A stretch of DNA of 7,374 nucleotides from Gemmatimonadota bacterium (lineage in GTDB: Bacteria > Gemmatimonadota > Gemmatimonadetes > Gemmatimonadales > Gemmatimonadaceae). The notes under the pieces were generated by a model that worked only from the letters and a program-made list of their open reading frames with translations, was not told the origin of the DNA and did not search any database. The position numbers and the translations under genes were made by a program. This document shows, one piece after another, positions 1 to 5,932 of the stretch (positions within the stretch are counted from its first letter, which is position 1; the number at the start of each line of letters is the position of its first letter). The DNA lies in NCBI GenBank assembly GCA_947475795.1, contig CANJOX010000159.1, forward strand, positions 1-7,374, written 5' to 3'.

Positions 1-825
1 ATGCAGCATGCCTTCGGTTCGGCGGGTACCCAAAGCGCCGGCCTGTGGGAGTTCCTGCGCGATGCGGCCGACAGCAAACCGTTGCATACCGCGCACGCAG
101 CCACGGCGGGCCTCACCGCCGCCTCTCTCGCGGCCGACGGCTTCACCGGCGCCAAGCACATTTTCGACGGGGCGCAGGGGATGGCGGCGGGCATGTCGAG
201 CGATGCCAACCCCGCCAAGCTCGCCGACGGACTCGGCACGCGATGGACCGTGGCGGAAACGTCGTTCAAGTGGCATGCCTCGTGTCGGCACACGCATCCC
301 GCGGCCGATGCGCTGCAGTGGCTCATGCGCACGCACGGTCTGGCGGCGCACGAGATCGCCGCAGTGGTCGCGCGGGTGCATCAGGCGGCCATTGATGTGC
401 TGGGCCCCATGACCGATCCGCACACGGTGCATCAAGCCAAGTTCTCCATGGGCACCGTGCTCGGGCTCATCGCGGTGCACGGCACGGCGGATCTGCATGC
501 GTTCGATACCGCGTATCGCGCGGCCGAGGTGATCGCGTTCCGCGACAAGGTGGTGATGGTGCTCGACCACGAGGTGGACACGGCGTACCCGGCGCGCTGG
601 ATCGGCAAGGTGGAGGTGACCACCACCGACGGGCGACAGTTCGCGGCGCGGGTGGACGAACCCAAGGGTGACCCGGGTAACACGCTGTCGCGCGCCGAGC
701 TGGAGGCCAAGGCGATGCGCTTGGCGCAGTACGGTGGCGGCGCGAGTGCGGCCGAGATGCCGCCGCTCATTGCGACCGTGTGGACGCTCGCGGAGGCGGC
801 GGTGGTGCCGCGCTTTCTGTCATGA
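1..825 (+). CDS. MmgE/PrpD family protein, C-terminal part (5' truncated by window edge)
   Basis: This is the C-terminal 274 residues of an MmgE/PrpD-family protein. The family includes 2-methylcitrate dehydratase, cis-aconitate decarboxylase and some epimerases, and full members are usually about 450 residues, so roughly 170 residues lie before the window. The ATG at base 1 is most likely an internal Met, because the sequence starts straight inside the family's conserved GSAGTQSAGLWEFL stretch (residues 6-19), which normally follows the large helical domain. Other family-like signs are the K-x4-C-x-H-x-H pattern at K90, C95, H97 and H99 (SFKWHASCRHTHPAADA region), and the AKFSMGTVLGL segment near 146-156, which matches the family's FS-x-hydrophobic block. 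The stop TGA overlaps the ATG of the next gene (ATGA at 822-825), so the two are probably co-translated. The substrate cannot be told from this fragment. The family call is firm; methylcitrate dehydratase and cis-aconitate decarboxylase are only possibilities. Confidence 0.88.
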   Translation: MQHAFGSAGTQSAGLWEFLRDAADSKPLHTAHAATAGLTAASLAADGFTGAKHIFDGAQGMAAGMSSDANPAKLADGLGTRWTVAETSFKWHASCRHTHPAADALQWLMRTHGLAAHEIAAVVARVHQAAIDVLGPMTDPHTVHQAKFSMGTVLGLIAVHGTADLHAFDTAYRAAEVIAFRDKVVMVLDHEVDTAYPARWIGKVEVTTTDGRQFAARVDEPKGDPGNTLSRAELEAKAMRLAQYGGGASAAEMPPLIATVWTLAEAAVVPRFLS

Positions 826-1670
826 CCACGACCAACATGGGATCGCCGATGCGGCTGCGCAGTGTGCTGTTCGTGCCCGGGGTGCGCCCCGAGCGTTTTG
901 ACAAAGCGCTGGCGTCGGGTGCCGATGCGGTGATCATCGATCTCGAAGATGCCGTGGCCCCCGGTGAGAAGGACGTTGCGCGGGCCGCCGTGGTGGCCTG
1001 GCTGCAGGCGCGCGCCGCGGTGGCGCCGTTGCACACCACGGCGTCGCTGCTGTTGCGCGTGAACGGCGTGGACACGCCGGCGTTTGCCGATGATCTCACC
1101 CTCGTGGATCACCCCGCGTGGGGCGGTATCGTGCTGCCCAAGGTGGAGACGGCCGCCAGCATGGGGGCGCTGCGTGGCGCGGGGGTGCACACCGTGATCC
1201 CCATGATCGAAACGCTCGCCGGGTTGGATGCCGCCACCGAGATCGCGTCCGCGCCGGGCGTGTCACGATTGGCGTTCGGCTCGCTGGACTTTCAGGCCGA
1301 TCTCGGCATGCGTGACGCGCTCGATGAGGAGCTGCTCCCCTTTCGCGCGCAGCTGGTGATGGCGTCGCGGCGGGCGGGGATCGGCGCGCCGATCGATGGC
1401 GTGACGACGGCCATCGATAACGCGGAGATCCTGTCGGCCGATGTGCTGCGCGCGCGCCGCCTGGGCTTTGCGGGGAAGCTGTGTATCCATCCGCGACAGG
1501 TGGCGCTGGTGAACACGCTGTTCGCGCCGACGCCCGATGAAATCGCGTGGGCGACGCGGGTGGTGGCCGCCACCGATGCGACCCGTGGTGGTGCGGTGGC
1601 GGTGGACGGCATGATGGTGGATATGCCGGTGCTGCTGCGGGCGCAGGCGATTCTGGCCGACGCGGACTGA
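822..1670 (+). CDS. CoA-ester lyase, HpcH/HpaI aldolase / citrate lyase beta (CitE-like) family
   Basis: A 282-residue TIM-barrel lyase of the CitE-like group, a normal family length. It probably cleaves (or in reverse condenses) a 3-hydroxyacyl-CoA such as malyl- or citramalyl-CoA into acetyl-CoA plus a 2-oxoacid, in the cytoplasm and with Mg2+. Visible marks are RSVLFVPGVRPERFDKAL (13-30), ADAVIIDLEDAVAP (35-47), the substrate-carboxylate Arg in LLLRVNG (R79), KVET (107-110), the predicted Mg ligands Glu in IPMIET (E130) and Asp in FGSLDF (D156), and GFAGKLCIHPRQV (215-227). I chose the ATG at 822 because it makes a 4-base ATGA overlap with the upstream MmgE/PrpD gene. ATGs at 837 and 849 are also possible, and 849 (MRLRSVLFVPG) fits the usual family N-terminus, with a weak GGGA six bases upstream. 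The frame stays open upstream to a GTG at 780, but that extension is Gly/Ala filler within the previous gene. Pairing with MmgE/PrpD suggests a branched C4-C6 dicarboxylate route; the exact substrate is unknown. Confidence 0.9.
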   Translation: MTTTNMGSPMRLRSVLFVPGVRPERFDKALASGADAVIIDLEDAVAPGEKDVARAAVVAWLQARAAVAPLHTTASLLLRVNGVDTPAFADDLTLVDHPAWGGIVLPKVETAASMGALRGAGVHTVIPMIETLAGLDAATEIASAPGVSRLAFGSLDFQADLGMRDALDEELLPFRAQLVMASRRAGIGAPIDGVTTAIDNAEILSADVLRARRLGFAGKLCIHPRQVALVNTLFAPTPDEIAWATRVVAATDATRGGAVAVDGMMVDMPVLLRAQAILADAD

Positions 1671-1768
1671 CGCGGGATGATCTGTGCGTCGGCGACCGCG
1701 CGCGGCGCTTGGCGCCAGCGGCGACAGTGACGTAGCGTGTTCCAACACCTGTGGGATGAACTTTTTCC

Positions 1769-1773
1769 GGAAG
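1769..1773 (+). promoter_or_regulatory. Probable ribosome binding site that decides the S9 peptidase start
   Basis: GGAAG lies five bases before the ATG at 1779. It is one of the few Shine-Dalgarno-like sequences in the window and favours this ATG over the in-frame GTG at 1737, which has no purine-rich site before it. An 8-codon frame (ATG at 1756, peptide MNFFRKPE, stop TGA at 1780-1782) spans the site and overlaps the ATG by an ATGA junction. Confidence 0.45.
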
Positions 1774-1778
1774 CCCGA

Positions 1779-3890
1779 ATGACTTCGTGTTCCGCTCGTT
1801 GGGCCGCACGACCGGCGACGTTGCTGGGTGTGGCCATGTGTCTGTCGCTGGCGTCGCTCGGGGGGGCGGTCGCGGCCGCCGCGCAGAGTGCCGCGCCGCC
1901 GCGTCGTGGCGTGGTGCCGCGTGACGCGCTGCTGCACGAGCTGGCCTCGGACGTGCAGATCGCGCCCGATGGCCGACAGGTGGTGTACGTGCGGCAGACG
2001 GTGGACTCGCTGCGCGACCGGCGCACGGGGGCGCTGTGGTTGCTGAACGCCGACGGCAGCGGCCACCGGGCGCTCACCACGGGGGCCAACGATGTGGCAC
2101 CGCGCTGGTCGCCGGATGGCACGCGCATTCTGTTCCGCTCCGATCGCGACAGTACGTCGCAGCTGTGGGTGGTGGAGGTGGCCACGGGGGCCGTCACACG
2201 CGTGAGCACGGTGCCGCGCACGCCGGGCGGCGCGACCTGGTCGCCCGATGGGCGGCAGATCGCGTACACCGCGCTGGTGCCCGAGCCCATGGTCTCGATC
2301 GCGGCGCAGGTCGCCGCGCCGGCGGGTGCCGCGTGGGCCGCACCGGCGCGCGCGTTCGACCGTCTGACCTATCAGCAGGACGGCGTGGGGGAACTGGAGC
2401 GTGGCTGGGCGCAGCTGTTCGTGCTCGATGTCGCCACCGGCGCAGCGCGGCAGCTCACCCGTGGCGTGCATCACGTGGGCGGCGGCGCCGGGCGCGGGAG
2501 CGGCGTGCCGGCGTGGAGTCCTGACGGCCGCACGATCTACATCAGCGCCAACCCGCGGGCGGATTTCGAAATCGAGTCGGGGGACACGGAGGTGTACGCG
2601 GTGGACGTGGCCTCGGGCACCGCACGCGCGCTGACCGACCGCCGTGGACCGGACAATCGCCCCACCGTGTCCCCCAACGGCGAGTGGATCGCCTTTACGG
2701 GCTTCGACGAACGGCATCTGGGCTATCAGCGGCAGCAGCTGTACGTGATGCGCACCGATGGGACGCAGCGCCGTTCACTCACGCCGACCGTGGATCGCGG
2801 CATGGCCAACCCGCAGTGGGCGGCCGACGGACGCGGCGTGTACGTGGAGTACGACAGCGAAGGGGAGACGCTGGTAGGCTATGTGCCGCTGGCCGGCGGG
2901 GCGCTGCGCATGGCGGCGCGGCAGCTGGGGAACGGCCAGACGTCGTATGAGGGCGGCGGCTTCAGTGTCTCGCGCGAGGGACGCGTGGCGTTCAGCAGTG
3001 CGCGCGGCGACCTGCCGGGGGCCGTGGCCACGAGCGCGCTGGGCGACAGCATGCCGCGTCTGCTGGTGCGCATGAATCAGGCGTTGCTGGCGCGTGCGGC
3101 GCTGGGACGCGTCGAGATGTTCTGGACGCCCTCCTCGCGCGACGGCCGCCGCGTGCAGGCGTGGCTCATCACGCCGCCGGGATACGACGCCACGAAGAAG
3201 TATCCGCTGGTGCTGGAGATTCACGGCGGGCCGTTCCTGAGCTACGGCGACCGGTTCGATCTGGAAAAGCAGGCGCTCGCGGGCGCGGGCTATCTGGTGG
3301 TGTACGCCAATCCGCGCGGCAGCACGAGCTACGGGGAGGACTTCGCGAATCTCATTCATCACACGTATCCGGCCGACGATCGTCTGGACCTCGAGAGTGT
3401 GGTGGACGCGGTCATCGCGCGCGGCATCGTGGACACCACGCAGCTGTATGTGGCCGGCGGCAGCGGCGGTGGTGTGCTGACGGCGTGGATCACGTCGTAC
3501 ACGCAGCGGTACCGCGCGGCAGCGGTGGAATATCCGGTGATCAACTGGGCGTCGTGGATGTTCACGGCGGACATTCCGCGCACGTCCACGACGTGGTTTC
3601 CGGGCGCGCCGTGGGACCACGCGGCGCAGTACGCCGCGCGGTCGCCCATCTCACGCGTGCAGTATGTGCGTACGCCGACGCTCGTGATCACGGGCGAGGC
3701 AGACCATCGCACACCGATGTCCGAGTCGGAGCAGTGGTATGGCGCGCTGCGCTATCAGGGCGTAGAGGCGACGCTGGTGAAGGTGCCGGGGGAGCCGCAC
3801 GGGATCCGGGATCGGCCGAGCCATTGGCTGCAGAAGATGGCGTACGTACAGGGATGGTTTGATCGGCATCGGATGGGCGCGACGCCGTGA
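1779..3890 (+). CDS. Exported S9-family serine peptidase (prolyl oligopeptidase / acylaminoacyl-peptidase type)
   Basis: A 703-residue peptidase expected to cut oligopeptides outside the cytoplasm. The N-terminus (residues 1-36) is a signal peptide: Arg-containing start, hydrophobic core LLGVAMCLSLASLGG, then an AVAAAAQ junction. A PD40/TolB-like beta-propeller follows, with at least six visible blades carrying the W/x-SPDG-x-x-hydrophobic motif (about 60-70, 108-119, 153-163, 245-255, 295-306, 345-357), and perhaps a weaker one near 395-407. The alpha/beta-hydrolase domain starts around 450. It has the oxyanion-region IHGGPFLSYG (481-490), NPRGSTSYGEDFAN (511-524), the nucleophile Ser562 in GGSGGG (G-x-S-x-G-G), Asp642 in GEADHRTP and His674 in EPHGI. 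The complete triad and length indicate an active enzyme. The start at 1779 rather than GTG 1737 gives a clean signal peptide. About 108 bases separate it from the lyase gene, so it is probably transcribed on its own. Its last 240 bases are overlapped antisense by the FkbM frame. Exact specificity cannot be read from the sequence. Confidence 0.93.
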   Translation: MTSCSARWAARPATLLGVAMCLSLASLGGAVAAAAQSAAPPRRGVVPRDALLHELASDVQIAPDGRQVVYVRQTVDSLRDRRTGALWLLNADGSGHRALTTGANDVAPRWSPDGTRILFRSDRDSTSQLWVVEVATGAVTRVSTVPRTPGGATWSPDGRQIAYTALVPEPMVSIAAQVAAPAGAAWAAPARAFDRLTYQQDGVGELERGWAQLFVLDVATGAARQLTRGVHHVGGGAGRGSGVPAWSPDGRTIYISANPRADFEIESGDTEVYAVDVASGTARALTDRRGPDNRPTVSPNGEWIAFTGFDERHLGYQRQQLYVMRTDGTQRRSLTPTVDRGMANPQWAADGRGVYVEYDSEGETLVGYVPLAGGALRMAARQLGNGQTSYEGGGFSVSREGRVAFSSARGDLPGAVATSALGDSMPRLLVRMNQALLARAALGRVEMFWTPSSRDGRRVQAWLITPPGYDATKKYPLVLEIHGGPFLSYGDRFDLEKQALAGAGYLVVYANPRGSTSYGEDFANLIHHTYPADDRLDLESVVDAVIARGIVDTTQLYVAGGSGGGVLTAWITSYTQRYRAAAVEYPVINWASWMFTADIPRTSTTWFPGAPWDHAAQYAARSPISRVQYVRTPTLVITGEADHRTPMSESEQWYGALRYQGVEATLVKVPGEPHGIRDRPSHWLQKMAYVQGWFDRHRMGATP

Positions 3891-4703
3891 CCCGGGTGCC
3901 GCGGTCGCGCTGTCAGCGGCCGGAGGTGTCACCGCCGCGGGCGCTGGATAGGCCACGAACATCCACTCGGTTCCCATCTCCACGATGTGGCGGAATTCGG
4001 CCTCGCTCAACGCGGGGCCACCGTCCAGCCATGTCCGCATCAGGCCGAGCTCGAGTCCGAGCTCGTCGTGCAGCAGCTGCCACATCATCGATGGCTCGAC
4101 GCCGTAGTCCTTGCGGCCCGCGCGTCCATATTCAAACACGATCATCGGATGATCGCGCTGGATGGTCCCCATGGCGCCGCGGAGCACCTGATACTCGGCG
4201 CCCTCGACGTCGATCTTAATGAACGCAACGGGCGAGCCGGCCGTCACGAGGTCATCGAGCCGCTCGACGGTCACCGTGATGAGGCGGGTCCGTTCGTGAT
4301 CCGTCGGATATTCCTGACGCTTGAAGCCGCTTCGCGCCGGGCTGTCGAGCGCCTGGGTGAAAGTGGCCGTGCCCGACTGTTCACCGAGTGCACTCTCGAT
4401 CACGCGCACCTGCGGGAAGCGCTGGCGCAGTCGGTTCGCGTAGGCCGGCTGCGGTTCGACGGCGATGTGCGAACCGCGCGGCGCAATCTTGACCATGGGC
4501 TTGGTCAGCTCGCCCTTGAAGGCGCCGACGTCTACCCCATTGGCATCCGGCGCCATGATCCGGCGCATGATGGCCACCGTCTGTTGGTTGTATCGCGTGT
4601 CCTTGCCATCCTGCGACGTGGCCGGCACCGCCGCGAGGGTCAGGAGCGCGGCCAGCAGGGGGAGCATGCGCCGTGGGCGTGCGGGCGAGGCGAGTGTCGG
4701 CAT
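3651..4703 (-). CDS. FkbM-family SAM methyltransferase with apparent signal peptide and antisense-extended C-terminus
   Basis: A 350-codon frame whose residues 50-252 form an FkbM-type class I methyltransferase, a family that O-methylates sugars and other small molecules. SAM-binding marks are VDVGAFKG (57-64, the D-x-G-x-x-x-G loop), an acidic residue in AVEPQP (E83), and the family signature FIKIDVEGAEYQVLRGA (161-177). The N-terminus MPTLASPARPRR then LPLLAALLTLAAVPATS looks like a cleavable signal peptide, cut near residue 30. That is strange for a SAM enzyme, since SAM is a cytoplasmic cofactor. In-frame Mets at 13, 46 and 50 are possible alternative starts, but starting at 46 or 50 would leave very little before the SAM loop; none has a clear ribosome binding site. 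After WMFVAYP (247-253) the homologous part appears to end. An Ala/Pro tail follows, and then residues 272-350 are encoded antisense to the S9 peptidase and are rich in Arg, His and Pro, as antisense-derived sequence usually is. No stop occurs in frame before 3651. The methyltransferase core is secure; the true C-terminus is not. Confidence 0.8.
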   Translation of the reverse strand: MPTLASPARPRRMLPLLAALLTLAAVPATSQDGKDTRYNQQTVAIMRRIMAPDANGVDVGAFKGELTKPMVKIAPRGSHIAVEPQPAYANRLRQRFPQVRVIESALGEQSGTATFTQALDSPARSGFKRQEYPTDHERTRLITVTVERLDDLVTAGSPVAFIKIDVEGAEYQVLRGAMGTIQRDHPMIVFEYGRAGRKDYGVEPSMMWQLLHDELGLELGLMRTWLDGGPALSEAEFRHIVEMGTEWMFVAYPAPAAVTPPAADSATAAPGSRRRAHPMPIKPSLYVRHLLQPMARPIPDPVRLPRHLHQRRLYALIAQRAIPLLRLGHRCAMVCLARDHERRRTHILHA

Positions 4704-4709
4704 GGCGAC

Positions 4710-4738
4710 AACTTAGGACGCGCGTGTGCCGTGCGAAA
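4710..4738 (-). promoter_or_regulatory. Possible promoter for the FkbM gene, perhaps leaderless
   Basis: On the minus strand TTTCGC (4738-4733) and TAAGTT (4715-4710) are separated by 17 bases. Each matches only three of six positions of the sigma-70 consensus. TAAGTT fits the TANNNT form and ends six bases before the ATG at 4703, the spacing expected if transcription begins at or next to the start codon. The lack of a Shine-Dalgarno sequence before this ATG agrees with a leaderless message. This is pattern matching only; chance matches of this quality are common. Confidence 0.25.
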
Positions 4739-4740
4739 CA

Positions 4741-4796
4741 GCGCCACTGCGTGCGGCGCCACTGCGTGCGGCGCCGTGTGGCTCGCGCCGCGTGCG
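4741..4796. repeat. Short tandem repeat: two perfect 15-bp units plus a degenerate copy
   Basis: The 15-base unit GCGCCACTGCGTGCG occurs twice in direct succession, at 4741-4755 and 4756-4770. It is followed by a partial GCGCC (4771-4775) and, after a short spacer, a third copy at 4785-4796 that equals the unit with ACT deleted. The array fills most of the gap between the stop of the secreted unknown gene (4798-4800) and the possible FkbM promoter. Each unit can fold weakly, because its leading GCGCC pairs with the GGCGC formed at the unit junction. It could be a slippage product, a DNA-binding site, or a weak RNA structure. Confidence 0.8.
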
Positions 4797-4797
4797 C

Positions 4798-5913
4798 TCA
4801 GGGTCCGCGCACGGTCTGCCCGATCCCGAGGCCAAGTGCCGAGCGATGCGCAACGCCCACGCGGGTGCGGCCATTCGCGTCGGCTACCAGCCAGAGCCCG
4901 AGCCCCGCGGCACGGCCGCGCAAGACGCCCGGATAGACGTTCAGGGTGACCCGATCCTCGCGCCGCCCGCTCAGTCCGAGGCTGACCAACAGCGAGTTGT
5001 CGCGGTCGATCGACGCCCACACCGAATGCACCACCGTCACGCGCTCGTCGAGGGTCACAGGATCGATCGTTCGCGTATCGGCGTCTTCGCCGAACGCCAT
5101 ACTGAAGGCCAGCCCATCGCGCAGCGGATGCGTGACGCCGAGCTGGCTCCCGTACCCGATGCGGGCGAACAGGCGCGTCGGCGTTCTGAAGGGCAGGGGA
5201 ATCTTGTAGATCCAGTAGTCACCCAGATTGGTCGCTTCGCCGCCTGGCGCGACCACCGAGGCCATCGGTGCCCAGTTCGCGGCCTGCAGTCGGTTCACGA
5301 AGAACGGCACCATGCCGCCGACGTGTCCCAGGACGGCGGCGCTCAGGTCAAAGACGTACAGGTCGGCCACCGACGTCGCCGAGCCCCGCGTGGCATGCGG
5401 GAACTGCACCGTTTCGTGTAGGAACGACGCCGCGAGAAACGTGAGGCTGCCCGCGATGCGCGGCGCCGGCACGTGGTGCGCGCGATACCACTCGCTGAGC
5501 ATGCGGGATTGCAACGCGCCCGTCAGGAGATGCGTCGTGTAGTTCGGTACCCAGCCAGCGCTGAGCGAGAGCTCGAGGGGCAGGATCTCCGACGTAATCC
5601 ACGGGCGCCAGCCGCCGTAGCGTTCGACCGAGCGGATGGGGTGCATGAGCCCGTCCCACACGCCGCCGGCCGCGCGTCGAAAGGGAAAGGCGCCAAGCCG
5701 GCGGTCATTGCCGGAACCGAGGAAGTCCTCGAAGCCCACGTTGAGCAGCATGGTGGCCGGGCTGAAGGTCGCCTGACTGCCATCGGTGCGCCCTTTGTAC
5801 AGGAGCGCGCTCGTATCGGCCGCTGTCGCCGGCGGCTGGGCCAGACCGGTCGCCGAGATCACGGCGAGCGCGGCACCAAGCATGATGGTTCGTCGCATCG
5901 GAGTCTGAGCCAT
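4798..5913 (-). CDS. Secreted or envelope protein of unknown function
   Basis: I do not recognise a named family with confidence. The 371-residue product starts with MRRTIMLGAALAVISATGLAQPPA (positions 6-29, a signal peptide with junction near GLAQ), so it is exported. The middle (about 152-200) has moderately hydrophobic segments with H166-E167, Q170 and VADLYVFDLSAAVLGHVGG (182-200). That arrangement resembles envelope proteins of the DUF3943, DUF2279 (YfiM) or VanZ-like kind, where an acidic/Gln pair and a later Asp sit next to or in membrane segments. The C-terminal half (about 245-371) alternates polar and nonpolar residues and could form outer-membrane strands. The ATG at 5913 is chosen; ATG 5898 (directly MRRT) is equally possible, and a GTG at 5931 lies right after the upstream stop. 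None has a clear ribosome binding site. It begins about 19 bases after the Wzi-like gene, so the two are probably one operon, and it may serve the same surface structure. The coding call is secure; the function is not. Confidence 0.8.
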   Translation of the reverse strand: MAQTPMRRTIMLGAALAVISATGLAQPPATAADTSALLYKGRTDGSQATFSPATMLLNVGFEDFLGSGNDRRLGAFPFRRAAGGVWDGLMHPIRSVERYGGWRPWITSEILPLELSLSAGWVPNYTTHLLTGALQSRMLSEWYRAHHVPAPRIAGSLTFLAASFLHETVQFPHATRGSATSVADLYVFDLSAAVLGHVGGMVPFFVNRLQAANWAPMASVVAPGGEATNLGDYWIYKIPLPFRTPTRLFARIGYGSQLGVTHPLRDGLAFSMAFGEDADTRTIDPVTLDERVTVVHSVWASIDRDNSLLVSLGLSGRREDRVTLNVYPGVLRGRAAGLGLWLVADANGRTRVGVAHRSALGLGIGQTVRGP

Positions 5914-5932
5914 CGTGCAAGCTACGGCCACG

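Noticed and set aside
1704..1716. Small hairpin GGCGC-TTG-GCGCC between the lyase and peptidase genes, considered as a terminator
   Set aside because: The stem is only five pairs and no T tract follows, so an intrinsic terminator is not supported.
1733..1738. TAGCGT with TTGGCG 18 bases upstream as a promoter for the S9 peptidase
   Set aside because: Each element matches about half the consensus and the position has no further support. In GC-rich DNA this is not better than chance.
1737..1778. GTG at 1737 as the start of the S9 peptidase
   Set aside because: It would put 14 residues including acidic ones before the signal peptide, with no ribosome binding site. ATG 1779 has GGAAG at good spacing and gives a normal signal peptide.
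1263..2717. A 484-codon open frame on the minus strand
   Set aside because: It lies wholly antisense to the lyase 3' end and the S9 peptidase 5' half, is dominated by Arg, His and Pro, and shows no domain motif. Long antisense frames are expected in high-GC DNA opposite real genes.
2775..3620. A 281-codon open frame on the minus strand
   Set aside because: Antisense to the peptidase catalytic domain, with Arg/His-rich composition and no signal peptide or motif.
3891..3960. Possible bidirectional terminator between the convergent genes
   Set aside because: Two CCGCGG palindromes are present, but there is no extended stem and no T or A tract. The stretch also appears to be coding for the FkbM tail.
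3987..4949. A 320-codon open frame on the plus strand
   Set aside because: It is the complement of the FkbM methyltransferase core, whose motifs are clear, and it has no recognisable motif of its own.
4726..5421. A 231-codon plus-strand frame opposite the secreted unknown gene
   Set aside because: The minus-strand frame has a signal peptide, sensible hydrophobic segments and operon spacing. The plus-strand frame has shadow-like composition.
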